From assembly GCF_017873955.1 (NCBI RefSeq), contig NZ_JAGGKS010000011.1:1-64000 (forward strand): a DNA stretch of 64,000 nucleotides, given 5' to 3'. The DNA comes from Sedimentibacter acidaminivorans. Its GTDB lineage: Bacteria; Bacillota; Clostridia; Tissierellales; Sedimentibacteraceae. The notes beneath the pieces were generated by a model. It saw only the letters and a list, made by a program, of their open reading frames with translations. It was not told the DNA's origin and searched no databases. Made by a program: the position numbers and the translations under genes. Of this stretch, positions 8,516 to 17,737 are shown piece after piece (within the stretch, counting starts at the first letter, position 1; every line of letters begins with the position of its first letter).

Positions 8516-9595
8516 TTATAAATCCAGTTCTGTTTCTCCATCACCCTGTGTTATATGCCATTTTTCATGTCCAGTAATTTCTTCTAAAGTAAGTTTATCT
8601 GAAAGCACATTTGCAATCATCATATTATTTTTAGGAGGTTTTCTTGTTACCATGAAACCATTCTTCAACAATACATTTTTATAATTGCCATATAAACCAG
8701 ACCCTACAACTACATACTCAAGTCCATTATCATAGCAATATTTTGAAACGCCATTAGATAGTGCTTCTATGTATCTTACATTGGTTGGATCTGTAAAAAA
8801 TTCAACAGCCGAAGTCATTTTAGAACCATTTGCTTTCGAATTGTGAAGTATTGCAAACCCAATTATTTCATCATTAAGCTTCATTAAAATTGTAACATAA
8901 TTAACATCTGGTCTTAAATTATATCTATAGTTTAAATATTTATAATCCCTTACTAATAACACTTTATATTTATCTTTATATTTATCCCAACAAGTTTGAA
9001 TACCTTCAGGAACACTATTTAATATTTCAAATTTAATTTCTTTATCCATTTTAGCTTTTAGTTTATTTTTCATATACATTACATACATGGAATTCGCACA
9101 TGATGATAAAAATCCAATTTTTATTCTTCGCTTAAGAATATTTGTTATTAAGATAGGCTTTACATATGCTTCCTTCTCAAACAAAGTTGGCCACCCAAAT
9201 CTTAGATAAGCAGGATATGATTGGTCATTTGCAAGACCTATAACTACATCAACACCATCTTCTAATCCTCTTTCGCATGAATTCTGAGTCATTTTTCTGA
9301 AAATACCTTGCTTTTTATAATCAGGATGTGTCATTGACTTAACAGAATGAGCCGCTAGCAATGTTTTTCCATTAACATAAAGCTCGTTAGGAATTAGTCC
9401 ATCACAGCCAATGACCTTATCACCTTCTTTTAATATGTACATCATATTTCCCGTTTTATTATATGGGTTCTTATCGAAAAGCCATTCATACATTTCCTTT
9501 TTACAATTTGTTCCTTCACCAAAAGATAGTACAGATAATTCCTCAAACCCTTCAAAATCTTTATTTATATCTAATCTAACAATTTCTCTTTCCAT
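8516..9595 (-). CDS. GNAT-family N-acetyltransferase
   Basis: This is a 359-residue cytoplasmic protein with a GNAT acetyl-CoA fold. The core at about residues 60-125 contains the acetyl-CoA-binding stretch SMTHPDYKKQGIFRKM (variant of R/Q-x-x-G-x-G/A). A second half (about 210-330) resembles a tandem acetyltransferase-like domain, as in the Eis-like or Acetyltransf_9 proteins. AAGGAG precedes the ATG. It is monocistronic, with a terminator at 8467-8499. The acceptor substrate is unknown. Confidence 0.8.
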   Translation of the reverse strand: MEREIVRLDINKDFEGFEELSVLSFGEGTNCKKEMYEWLFDKNPYNKTGNMMYILKEGDKVIGCDGLIPNELYVNGKTLLAAHSVKSMTHPDYKKQGIFRKMTQNSCERGLEDGVDVVIGLANDQSYPAYLRFGWPTLFEKEAYVKPILITNILKRRIKIGFLSSCANSMYVMYMKNKLKAKMDKEIKFEILNSVPEGIQTCWDKYKDKYKVLLVRDYKYLNYRYNLRPDVNYVTILMKLNDEIIGFAILHNSKANGSKMTSAVEFFTDPTNVRYIEALSNGVSKYCYDNGLEYVVVGSGLYGNYKNVLLKNGFMVTRKPPKNNMMIANVLSDKLTLEEITGHEKWHITQGDGETELDL

Positions 9596-9687
9596 AGCAA
9601 CTCCTTAATATAGTTCTTGCTTCATTTGTTTATTATTTGCATTTTTGTTTTTAATTATAATATATATGGTAGGAAAATCAAAAGTAA

Positions 9688-10233
9688 TTATTTATTATAA
9701 AGATTCTCAACAAATTGTACTAATGGCTCTATTGTATTAATATCCGTAAAGTCAACTTTATCTCCATATGTATCTAACATCATTTTATCCTCATCTGTTA
9801 ATTCTTCTTCCTTTTTCTTAGAAACAATTTTTTTCATCATAGCCATCATAGGTTTATGTACAAAACTAAGTTTCTTGTAATCAATACCACCACGCATGTG
9901 GAAAAATTGGATATTATTACTCATTTCTTCTGCAAAATTTTTTTCAATAATTGGTATAAATATTTCTTTGTCATCCGTTGATGCAAGTCCTACAGTAAAA
10001 ACAATTAAATTCTTATCTTTTATGCTTTGATAATTCTTTGTTATAAGTGATATTCCATTAATGCCACTTGCATAAAGTCCTCCACCAAATATTATTGTAT
10101 CATATTCATTTAATTTATCCGGTTTTATATCAGAACATTCAAATAATTCTGCATTTAACCTGTCACTTATACTTTCTGCATATTTTTTTGTACTACCGTA
10201 TTTTGATTTATATACAACTACTATTTTGTTCAT
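9688..10233 (-). CDS. Flavodoxin-domain protein (HemG-like)
   Basis: This is a 181-residue small FMN protein. The phosphate-binding loop YKSKYGSTKKYAESI (8-22) and the second loop FGGGLYASGING (49-60) are those of the flavodoxin_5/HemG-like group. It should act as a cytoplasmic electron carrier. No haem biosynthesis genes are nearby, so the specific protoporphyrinogen oxidase role is not supported. GGGAGG precedes the ATG. The gene stands alone, with about 180 bp of AT-rich DNA on its downstream neighbour's upstream side. Confidence 0.8.
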   Translation of the reverse strand: MNKIVVVYKSKYGSTKKYAESISDRLNAELFECSDIKPDKLNEYDTIIFGGGLYASGINGISLITKNYQSIKDKNLIVFTVGLASTDDKEIFIPIIEKNFAEEMSNNIQFFHMRGGIDYKKLSFVHKPMMAMMKKIVSKKKEEELTDEDKMMLDTYGDKVDFTDINTIEPLVQFVENLYNK

Positions 10234-10420
10234 GAATAAATCCTCCCAATAAAATAATTATCTAAATTTTACTAGATTTTTACACTTTTTTCAAGGAAAT
10301 AATTATAAAATATTATTTGAAAATAATCATATTGTTTAAAATTTATTTTTATTTCAGATTTTATTAAACTAAGTGTTATAGGTAACTTTTAAATAAGTAT
10401 GTCTATATAAAATAAATATA

Positions 10421-11323
10421 TCATCTTATTACTGTAATAATAGTCTTTGTAAATTCAGAATTTATAAAACTACGATTAACTAAATATTTGTCATGAGGAA
10501 GTAAATCTTCTATGAACGGAACAGAAGGTGCATATATCCAAGAACCGCCAATTAATAATGATTTCAATATTTTCATGTATGTTTGTGCGTATACTATGTC
10601 AACCTTATCATTTTGTAAATAATGATTTATAAAATGGTTACTAAAAGATAGGTTTGAAACTATCGTACCCCATTTTTGTTGTCCGTAATTAAACTCTAGC
10701 CAATTATTCTTAACATAGTAATTTTCAGTTTTATGTAGTCTGTCTATTCCATAAGCCTCTAGATTATTATTTCTTAAAAATTCAACTAAATATCCATATT
10801 CACCACAACCAATATCTAATATTGGTTCTCTTAAATCATTAATTTCTATTCCTAATAAATCTATTTGAAATTGTGCTGAATACTCCGCACATACAAAGGT
10901 TTTTGCAATAATATCGTTATTTCTATTTAACTTATGTATGGTAGGATTTGTTTTTTTTATTAATGACTGTATTCTTTCGTAATGACGTTCTTCAATTTGT
11001 TCAAAAAGTAATTGTTGATTACTTATATCTTGCAACAGCAATTCAAAAATTTTTCTAATTTCCAAGTAATCTTTTTTTTGAAAATCAATATATTGATTTG
11101 TGCTGTAAAAAGTATTTTGAAATTTATTAACGTAAAACTGTATCAAATACTCTTTGTCAATTATAGATAGTTTTTGAATTTCTTTTATGCTCGATAAAAT
11201 GCTTTCTTTCGTTACTTCGTTAAAACACAATGGATTACTTTTAATACAAAATATATTTTTCAAAGAATTATATTGCATTTGTTCATGTATGATTGTTAAA
11301 TATTTGTCAAGAATGTCATTCAT
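10421..11323 (-). CDS. Class I SAM-dependent methyltransferase-like protein
   Basis: This is a 300-residue protein. Residues 1-140 are helical with no recognisable domain. Residues about 165-280 contain a Rossmann methyltransferase core, with motif I ILDIGCGEYGYL (168-179), the acidic end of strand 2 in YGIDRL (191-196), and a putative motif IV region near NLSFSNHF. The substrate is unknown. The gene starts 5 bp after the EcsC-family gene ends, so the two form an operon. Length and motif order fit a real methyltransferase, but the fold ends shortly after the last core strand. Confidence 0.65.
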   Translation of the reverse strand: MNDILDKYLTIIHEQMQYNSLKNIFCIKSNPLCFNEVTKESILSSIKEIQKLSIIDKEYLIQFYVNKFQNTFYSTNQYIDFQKKDYLEIRKIFELLLQDISNQQLLFEQIEERHYERIQSLIKKTNPTIHKLNRNNDIIAKTFVCAEYSAQFQIDLLGIEINDLREPILDIGCGEYGYLVEFLRNNNLEAYGIDRLHKTENYYVKNNWLEFNYGQQKWGTIVSNLSFSNHFINHYLQNDKVDIVYAQTYMKILKSLLIGGSWIYAPSVPFIEDLLPHDKYLVNRSFINSEFTKTIITVIR

Positions 11324-11328
11324 AGATA

Positions 11329-12111
11329 TTATCCTTTCATTTTTAAATACCTTTTCTTGTACTTGATTGAACTATACTTGCTTATTTTGCTAATAATTTT
11401 ATAATTTGTTATACTTCCAATCACACCAACAACAGGTATACCTTGAACGAATTTAGAAGTTAGCATTGAATTAGACAGTATCTTAGATGTAATTGATATT
11501 TCTTTATCTAAATCATAATCAAAATTTATGTGGTTATCTATTTTATATGCAATTTTATTAACATTAGAATTGTATTTTTGTTGAACTTCACCTTTTGTTA
11601 GAGCAGCATTAATTATATTTAAAATATATACTTTTTCTTCATCCAATTCATATAAATATCCATAGCTTAATGAAATTTCATAAATGGTTTTTAGAATCAT
11701 TGCAGTAAATATTGGAATATCAGGTAACCCCATTCCCAATAATCCTAATCCAGCTCCTTCTAATGTAGAAATTGATGTGTTTAAAAACTTACTTTTTTGT
11801 GCTTGCTTATCCATTTTTTTAATTGTTCTGTTATTTACATTGCTAGATATTTTATAATCATTAAAATTGTGTTCAAAGTGAATTTTGTTCTTATTATAAA
11901 GTTTTTCAATAAACTTTGTACCTTTTTCAAATATTAGTTGAAAAGCTTTATTAAATGCATTATCTAATGTAGTTTTTAAGTTTTTTGGCACTTTTGATTC
12001 AACTTTATTCACTAATGGCTCTAATTTTTCTTCAATAATACCTTGTTTTTTATTTAAAATCTTATTTTCCTTTTTATCTAATTTATTTAAATGCTTATTA
12101 ATTTTGTTCAT
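11329..12111 (-). CDS. EcsC-family protein
   Basis: This 260-residue protein matches the EcsC family, with the conserved stretches GAGLGLLGMGLPDIPIF and the following ILKTIYEISLSYGY in its middle third. The N-terminal 90 residues are lysine-rich and helical. Weak hydrophobic patches suggest peripheral or membrane association. EcsC accompanies the EcsAB ABC transporter in Bacillus, but no ecsAB genes are here. Its partner in this window is the methyltransferase 5 bp downstream. Function is unknown. Confidence 0.75.
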   Translation of the reverse strand: MNKINKHLNKLDKKENKILNKKQGIIEEKLEPLVNKVESKVPKNLKTTLDNAFNKAFQLIFEKGTKFIEKLYNKNKIHFEHNFNDYKISSNVNNRTIKKMDKQAQKSKFLNTSISTLEGAGLGLLGMGLPDIPIFTAMILKTIYEISLSYGYLYELDEEKVYILNIINAALTKGEVQQKYNSNVNKIAYKIDNHINFDYDLDKEISITSKILSNSMLTSKFVQGIPVVGVIGSITNYKIISKISKYSSIKYKKRYLKMKG

Positions 12112-12158
12112 GGTTTAATACCCTCATACCCTCATATTCTTATATGCTTAATTTAAAA

Positions 12159-12743
12159 TCAAAGTTCATTTAAATCCCCACTAAAGTCTTTTCTAATTCC
12201 ACTAATTATTGTAGCAAAATATATTTGTACTAGGAGTACATAAATTGAAGTAATAGCCATATAAACTCCGCTAGAAATATTAAAAGATATAGAAATTAGT
12301 ATTATTCCTATAAGAAGTAGCAAAGTATAACTTCTCTGTGACTTTACTAATAACTCAGCTTGGAGTTTTTGTGCTCTATTTAAATATAAATTAATAGTTC
12401 CAGAAAGAATATGAAACGCCATATATAAACTAAATATACTAGATAAAACAGATAATCCTATATCAATTATAATTTTATATTGATATCCGCTACTATTTCC
12501 TATAATTTCACCCGAACCTATAAAATTAAATATAGATAGTAATAACGTATACAAAAAAAGTAAATTTGCCGTTTTATGAGCTATTCTAAAACTTTTGGTT
12601 TCAAACTCATTTACTATTGCCACTAATCCTGAACCAATTATAAAATAACCTAAAAAATCTGGCAAAATATTTATAGGACCAATGTTAATGTTAAACAAGA
12701 CAATTAAAAAACCCCAAAATACTTTTCTATATCCTTGTTCCAT
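12159..12743 (-). CDS. Multi-pass membrane protein of unknown function
   Basis: This 194-residue hydrophobic protein has about five or six membrane helices, beginning VFWGFLIVLFNINIGPINILPDFLGYFIIGSGL, which fixes an N-terminal re-entrant or double helix. I do not recognise the family with certainty. Its ATG overlaps the stop of the upstream gene by one base (TAATG), so it is translationally coupled to the membrane-anchored protein before it. Confidence 0.6.
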   Translation of the reverse strand: MEQGYRKVFWGFLIVLFNINIGPINILPDFLGYFIIGSGLVAIVNEFETKSFRIAHKTANLLFLYTLLLSIFNFIGSGEIIGNSSGYQYKIIIDIGLSVLSSIFSLYMAFHILSGTINLYLNRAQKLQAELLVKSQRSYTLLLLIGIILISISFNISSGVYMAITSIYVLLVQIYFATIISGIRKDFSGDLNEL

Positions 12744-13636
12744 TATTTCACCCCTCTATACTTTAGAAAATCTCCAATACCTTTTTCCGAAAGAAATATT
12801 TCTATAGGATAATAATCTAAATTATGAATTGTTTCATATCCTTTATTACCCTCTGAATCCGTGACTAATATTCTTTTTTGAATATCGTAAACATTATATT
12901 TTCGAGTATCTTTTGTATTATATAAAAATGTATTATTAAAAACCAACGAGTCATCAGAATTTAATTTTAATGGAAAATTTATATCTTCAATTTTAACACC
13001 GTTTAATGTCAATTCCATAAATCCATTTGCTTCTCCATCTAAATTAGATTCAATACTATCTATAACAACATCTTTAATTGGCGTCATTACACTTGTTGAA
13101 GTAAAGTCATTAGAAGATGAAGAGCTAGATGTTTCTAAAAAGTCATAATAATTCATATTTTTATGAAGCACTATTTTTCCTATATCAACTTCTTGTTCAT
13201 CTCCATTATTAAGTACAATAACGGCTTTATTTAGAATAATACTTTCTTCATTACTTTCTTCATTACCTTCTTCAGAGTAATTTATATCATTATATCGAAA
13301 CTCTATCACTAGCTCATTATACATATAATGTGCAAATTCTTCAGTTCTGTAATAACCATTATTAAAACCATTACTAAAATCATTTAAAAAAACAGATGCA
13401 AATTCATTAGGCATCTCAGGGAATTTTATTTCTATTATTTTTCTATTATCTGCTGTGTTTTTAATGAAATGAATATTCATATACGAACCATCATGTATAT
13501 CTCTTTCATAGTAGTGTTTTAAAAATACAAATTCATCTAAAGAAAATTGCATGTAATAAACAGTACTTATTATAAAGCATAACATAACAATTATTAATCC
13601 ATATTTTAAAATTAAATTGTTTTTTTCATTACTCAT
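12743..13636 (-). CDS. Membrane-anchored extracytoplasmic protein of unknown function
   Basis: This 297-residue protein has one N-terminal membrane helix (about 9-27) and an extracytoplasmic, beta-rich, acidic body. A low-complexity stretch (SSSSSSNDF near 168-176, and NEESNEE near 125) suggests linkers. No domain is recognisable. It forms a coupled two-gene unit with the multi-pass protein that follows. Upstream lies nearly 500 bp of AT-rich DNA without genes. Confidence 0.6.
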   Translation of the reverse strand: MSNEKNNLILKYGLIIVMLCFIISTVYYMQFSLDEFVFLKHYYERDIHDGSYMNIHFIKNTADNRKIIEIKFPEMPNEFASVFLNDFSNGFNNGYYRTEEFAHYMYNELVIEFRYNDINYSEEGNEESNEESIILNKAVIVLNNGDEQEVDIGKIVLHKNMNYYDFLETSSSSSSNDFTSTSVMTPIKDVVIDSIESNLDGEANGFMELTLNGVKIEDINFPLKLNSDDSLVFNNTFLYNTKDTRKYNVYDIQKRILVTDSEGNKGYETIHNLDYYPIEIFLSEKGIGDFLKYRGVK

Positions 13637-14131
13637 ATAGTTTATTCTCCCGTTTATGCATCAATATTAATAAATATTAGTAAATTGCTAGTTGTTATAT
13701 AATTCGTTGAAAATCAAGTGTTCTTATAGATAATTTATATTAATTATTTTAAAAAAAGTACGTTTTATCTAAATTCAATCACTTTCATGCTTTAAAATAA
13801 ATATAAATATTAATATTTATTCATCTGATATATTAAATATATTTATATACTCTATATAGCATATCATATGAATATGTATTGTATTTTAATTCTCTATATT
13901 CTAAATATAGTGAATTATAAATATTTCTGTTTTATTATAATTCAAATTATGCTTAACAATAGTATTCTATCAGGATTTTCATTAGCTATATAATTTTTTG
14001 ATTCACTGAAATATATACAAAGATTACAATAAACAAAGAAATAAAATCTGTGTAAACATTCCAGTGTTCATTTTATATTAGGTAGAAATAACTGTCTCAT
14101 TAATCTTATTTCTAATAAATATTATTCATGA
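13637..14131. other. 495-bp gene-free AT-rich region
   Basis: The region has very high A+T with many short TATA/AATATT palindromes. No reading frame has a ribosome site. The only clear element is a weak hairpin at 14083-14114 next to the end of serS. The right end of the region is serS 3' flank, and the left end is the upstream region of the 297-residue protein gene. Confidence 0.6.
14083..14114 (-). terminator. Possible serS terminator
   Basis: A perfect 9-bp stem (TAGAAATAA) with a 14-base loop lies 18 bp after the serS stop. The stem is AT-rich and no T run follows on the minus strand, so the call is tentative. Confidence 0.4.
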
Positions 14132-15409
14132 CTATTTAATTATAGACTTTCCGCCCATGTATGGTCGCAAAATAACTGGTATATTTACAGAACCATCTTC
14201 ATTTAAATTATTTTCTAAAAATGCTATTAGCATCCTCGGAGGTGCAACTACTGTATTATTTAATGTATGAGCAAAATATTTACCATTTTCTCCATCAACA
14301 CGTATTTTTAATCGTCGTGCTTGTGCATCTCCTAAATTAGAACAGCTACCTACTTCGAAGTATTTTTTCTGTCTTGGTGACCATGCTTCTACGTCAATTG
14401 ATTTTACTTTTAAATCAGCCAAATCTCCAGAACAGCACTCCAATGTTCTAACTGGTATATCTAGTGTTCTAAATAAATCTACAGTGTTTTGCCACAATTT
14501 ATCAAACCAAATATTGCTTTCCTCAGGCTTACAAACCACTATCATCTCTTGCTTTTCAAATTGATGAATTCTGTATACTCCTCTTTCCTCAATTCCATGA
14601 GCCCCTTTTTCCTTTCTAAAACAAGGAGAATAACTGGTTAATGATTGAGGTAGAGATGATTCAGGTAAAATTGTATCTATAAACTTACCAATCATTGAAT
14701 GCTCGCTAGTTCCAATCAAGTATAAATCTTCACCTTCTATTTTATACATCATTGCATCCATTTCTGCAAAACTCATAACTCCTGTTACAACATCACTACG
14801 AATCATAAAAGGAGGAATACAATATGTAAATCCACGGTCAATCATAAAATCCCTAGCATAAGATATAACTGCAGAATGTAGTCTGGCGATATCACCCATT
14901 AGATAATAAAATCCATTTCCAGCAACCTTTCTGGCACTATCTAAATCTAATCCATCAAATTTATTCATTATATCAGCATGATAAGGTATTTCAAAATCTG
15001 GAACTACAGGTTCTCCATAACGTTGAACTTCAACATTTTCACTGTCATCTTTTCCTATAGGTACACTAGGATCAATTATGTTTGGAATAGTCATCATAAT
15101 AGATTTTATCCTAGTTTCTAATTCACTTTCTCTTGTTTCTAACTTTGATAAAAGTTCAGAATCCTCCAAAACTTTTTTCTTCATTTCTTCAGCTTCATCT
15201 TTTTTACCTTGAGCCATTAATCCGCCGATTTGCTTAGAAATCTTGTTTCTCCCTGCTCTCAGTGCATCTGCCTTTTGCTTTGTCTCTCTGTTTTCAACAT
15301 CCAATTGAATTACCTCATCTACTAAAGGTAACTTTTTATCCTGAAATTTATTAGTTATATTTTGTTTTACTATTTCAGGATTTTCTCTTACAAATTTTAA
15401 ATCTAACAT
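14132..15409 (-). CDS. serS: Seryl-tRNA synthetase
   Basis: This is a 425-residue class II synthetase that charges tRNA-Ser and tRNA-Sec. The N-terminal tRNA-binding coiled coil spans about 30-105. The catalytic domain follows, with GTSEHSMIGKF, motif 2 FRKEKGAHGIEERGVYRIHQ and motif 3 (PRMLIAFLENN). Length is standard for bacterial SerRS. GGAGG precedes the ATG. Expression is controlled by a T-box leader (15442-15660) whose specifier reads UCC, a serine codon, so charged tRNA-Ser should repress it. Confidence 0.97.
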   Translation of the reverse strand: MLDLKFVRENPEIVKQNITNKFQDKKLPLVDEVIQLDVENRETKQKADALRAGRNKISKQIGGLMAQGKKDEAEEMKKKVLEDSELLSKLETRESELETRIKSIMMTIPNIIDPSVPIGKDDSENVEVQRYGEPVVPDFEIPYHADIMNKFDGLDLDSARKVAGNGFYYLMGDIARLHSAVISYARDFMIDRGFTYCIPPFMIRSDVVTGVMSFAEMDAMMYKIEGEDLYLIGTSEHSMIGKFIDTILPESSLPQSLTSYSPCFRKEKGAHGIEERGVYRIHQFEKQEMIVVCKPEESNIWFDKLWQNTVDLFRTLDIPVRTLECCSGDLADLKVKSIDVEAWSPRQKKYFEVGSCSNLGDAQARRLKIRVDGENGKYFAHTLNNTVVAPPRMLIAFLENNLNEDGSVNIPVILRPYMGGKSIIK

Positions 15410-15441
15410 TTATTAATCCTCCAAAATTTTATTTTAAAATA

Positions 15442-15660
15442 AAAAAATTCCTTCATCTACTATGGGACGAAAGAATCCGTGTTGCCACCCAAATTGCTAA
15501 CTATTAAAAAAGCTAACCACTCGAAAAGTATTATAAAGGTTACCAACCCTCGATATCTATTACCGATAGCTCCAAAAGTGGAAAGATTTAACCTTTCACC
15601 GATTCACACCATCCATCGGCTCTCTGTAGAAATTTATAAATCGTAGCTTTTATCAACGCA
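15442..15660 (-). promoter_or_regulatory. T-box riboswitch leader of serS, specifier UCC (Ser)
   Basis: On the minus strand the leader has the stem I landmark AGAGAGCCGATGG with GGTGTGAATCGG. The specifier region reads TCC followed by ACTTTTGGAGC, and the TCC lies at 15580-15582. The antiterminator T-box GGGTGGCAACACGG lies at 15477-15490. A terminator hairpin with a run of seven T follows, about 15442-15475. These are the canonical T-box parts in order, and the codon agrees with the downstream gene. Confidence 0.95.
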
Positions 15661-15686
15661 ATTATTTTATTAACATATTTTGTGTT

Positions 15687-15715
15687 ATTATATACTATTT
15701 TATACAAATTAACAA
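15687..15715 (-). promoter_or_regulatory. serS promoter
   Basis: A -35 TTGTTA (15710-15715) and perfect -10 TATAAT (15687-15692) with a 17-bp spacer precede the T-box leader. The whole promoter lies inside the direct repeat that is duplicated at 20464-20500. Confidence 0.75.
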
Positions 15716-15723
15716 GTTAAAAA
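15687..15723. repeat. 37-bp direct repeat, copy 1
   Basis: These 37 bases are identical and in the same orientation as 20464-20500. After a small indel the match continues for 12 more bases (15725-15736 against 20499-20510). The copy carries the serS promoter. The two copies are 4777 bp apart and bracket the island with the lipoprotein, exported protein and insertion sequence. Confidence 0.95.
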
Positions 15724-15779
15724 TAAAATTAAAATTTGTATTGACTTTCATTAAAACTTCACCATCATACATATTAATA

Positions 15780-15808
15780 CCCCCTGAACAGCATCCTGCC
15801 TCAGGGGG
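15780..15808 (-). terminator. Hairpin ending the island transcript
   Basis: A perfect 8-bp stem CCCCCTGA/TCAGGGGG with a 13-base loop lies just past the decayed ORF. The T run is weak. It probably stops the lipoprotein transcript before it reaches serS. Confidence 0.6.
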
Positions 15809-15821
15809 CTATATTATTTTA

Positions 15822-16050
15822 TTCTTCTACTGGTTCATAACCAACTACTGTCCAAGTACCTGTTGCATCTTCTTTAATTAAACGTTTAAGATAAACCTTG
15901 TTTATTAGGGATTGGTCGTTATTAACTTCAACTTCAATATCAAAAGAACCTCAATCATTGCTGGATTAGATGGTATTTCGCTTGTTTTTGGCATCTGAAT
16001 AATACTCTCTATTTCTTGTTTTTAAAAATTTTTCTATAGTTTTATCGTTT
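15822..16050 (-). pseudogene. Decayed C-terminal ORF fragment
   Basis: On the minus strand a plausible protein end (FDIEVEVNNDQSL to TGTWTVVGYEPVEE, then stop) is readable from about 15946 to 15822. It is preceded in another frame by QEIESIIQMPKTSEIP and NPAMIE. Joining them needs a one-base shift near 15946, in a short T run. Further upstream, stops occur in all frames and there is no start. It lies directly after the lipoprotein gene, so it may be the relic of a third gene of that set. The family is not recognised, though it looks like the end of a small secreted domain. Confidence 0.55.
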
Positions 16051-16068
16051 TCTCATATTGCTCAACAT

Positions 16069-17670
16069 CTAAGTAAGATGTTCAATTATCCAAGAAGCTC
16101 TGAAATAGGTCTCAAATGTGTTAGATGTATGTTCTTGAATTTCTCTTACTCCTCCGCCGTCCAACTTCATATTTTCGACAAATTCAAGTATACTCATTTT
16201 ATGTTCATTGGTCACTTGCAGATCATCGTATATTAATAATGCAAAATATGTGGCAGTAATGGAAGATTGTCTGTATTCTGATGAAGCACAGTAACCCCCA
16301 TCAGCTGAATTATAGAAACTATCACATAGATTGATAATTTTATTGTTGTCAACTTCAATACCATAATACTTAAGCAATTGTAATAAGTAGTATAGTTCAT
16401 CTAGTCTACCAACCTGGTTTAAATCCACATCGTAAATTGATTTATACTCGTATTTCTGACCGGATATGTCACTCAATGCATGAAAGTAATACAGCTCCTC
16501 AAAGGACATCTTATCCTGTTGGTAGCTGTCTGCCAATGTTTGAAATGCCGAGCTTATATCAACAGTATTTTCAGCGTTTAATGTTTCATACACCATATAA
16601 TAATAGTATAGGTCGGAAATGCTACGATAAGATTGAGGCTGTGTCCTTTTCGCATACGCCAAGACCTTTTTAGCATCATAAGAGAAAGAATGCAGATCCG
16701 ACAATTGAGTACCATAATACAATGTTCTAATACTCTGCCAGAAAGGGCAAAGATACAGCTTATATTCGAAAAATGATTTTATTGAAGGGTCGTCTACTTC
16801 AATATCATTGTGAGAAAGAATCGTATAAACTTCATATTTCGTTTGTATATCTAGTCCCGCATAGTATTCTTTAAAATCATAAACAGTGAGTATTATACCA
16901 CTATTAGCAGTCCCCGAAATATTCAACTGGTCTTCAATCTGAAGCATTTTCATAATAGTTGTACTTAATACTGAGATATTATTGAGATCGATACTCGATA
17001 CTAATGCCTGAAGTCTATTATCTATACTGTTATACCTCTGGACAATTATGTCATGTTCTATTTGACCACTTAATAGCATTATCTCGATGCAATCAAGGTC
17101 TTTTACCAATTCAAGAAATTCAGTGGCTGAATCGTTAAATGTTGACTCAACCAGTTCAACTAAGTCATTGAAATTGTCATCTTTAAAGTTAAAATTGACA
17201 GAAGCTTTGATTAGTAAAGCTGCCTTTGCCGCAACATCTTCTTCATTCGTATTTAGTAGTAGCTCACGAGTCAACCTAGATATCTGTTCATCGTATACTG
17301 ATGGTTCAGATATGATATTATGGTTATATCGATATAGTTCGCTACATAGATAGACAACATATTCCTCTCCATACTGGTCAATATCAGATTGGTAATAATA
17401 TTGATTATCCATAGAAGATAAATCATCAATTATTTCATCGGCATTTATTGTCATATTTACAGCTTCTGATGATTTGATGTTCCATACCAGATTGTAAAGA
17501 CTGAAAGTATCAATGCTAAAATCACGTTCTGCAAAATATGCAAGTATATCATCTTCATAATAGCGATATTTTATCCAATCACTAAACGTATCGCTTTCAT
17601 TAGCGGTGTAATAGTCACATCCGGACAAAAAAAATAGCATAATTGCTAAGATAACAAATATTTTTTTCAT
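16069..17670 (-). CDS. Large lipoprotein, possible alpha/alpha-toroid C-terminus
   Basis: The start was chosen at the ATG of MKKIFVILAIMLFFLSGC, with a GGGTGAG site before it. An upstream in-frame ATG at 17754 lacks a signal. The result is a 533-residue lipoprotein with lipobox LSGC (cysteine 18). The body is acidic and helical, with many tyrosines. The C-terminal stretch with GGYCASSEYRQSSITATYFALLI (split as GGYC and SSITATYFAL) resembles a terpene-cyclase/prenyltransferase-like helical repeat, but this is a weak match. G+C is visibly higher than in the neighbours, suggesting acquisition. It follows the exported-protein gene by 67 bp containing a perfect hairpin. Confidence 0.7.
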   Translation of the reverse strand: MKKIFVILAIMLFFLSGCDYYTANESDTFSDWIKYRYYEDDILAYFAERDFSIDTFSLYNLVWNIKSSEAVNMTINADEIIDDLSSMDNQYYYQSDIDQYGEEYVVYLCSELYRYNHNIISEPSVYDEQISRLTRELLLNTNEEDVAAKAALLIKASVNFNFKDDNFNDLVELVESTFNDSATEFLELVKDLDCIEIMLLSGQIEHDIIVQRYNSIDNRLQALVSSIDLNNISVLSTTIMKMLQIEDQLNISGTANSGIILTVYDFKEYYAGLDIQTKYEVYTILSHNDIEVDDPSIKSFFEYKLYLCPFWQSIRTLYYGTQLSDLHSFSYDAKKVLAYAKRTQPQSYRSISDLYYYYMVYETLNAENTVDISSAFQTLADSYQQDKMSFEELYYFHALSDISGQKYEYKSIYDVDLNQVGRLDELYYLLQLLKYYGIEVDNNKIINLCDSFYNSADGGYCASSEYRQSSITATYFALLIYDDLQVTNEHKMSILEFVENMKLDGGGVREIQEHTSNTFETYFRASWIIEHLT

Positions 17671-17696
17671 TTTCTCACCCTTTTTGATATAGTTTA

Positions 17697-17723
17697 GGAG
17701 AGGTCTCCTCTTGAGACCTCTCC
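17697..17723 (-). other. Perfect 11-bp intercistronic hairpin
   Basis: The arms GGAGAGGTCTC and GAGACCTCTCC pair perfectly around a 5-base loop, between the exported-protein gene and the lipoprotein gene. No T run follows, so it is more likely an mRNA-stabilising or processing structure than a full terminator. It could set unequal expression of the two products. Confidence 0.7.
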
Positions 17724-17737
17724 ATTTAGTCCGACAA

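Noticed and set aside
9688-10233. Assignment as protoporphyrinogen oxidase HemG
   Set aside because: The fold matches, but no haem genes are nearby and the HemG-specific insertion cannot be confirmed by eye, so only the flavodoxin domain is claimed.
13637-14131. Possible small gene or RNA in the AT-rich gap before serS
   Set aside because: Stops occur in all frames. Only scattered short palindromes expected from A/T-rich sequence are seen.
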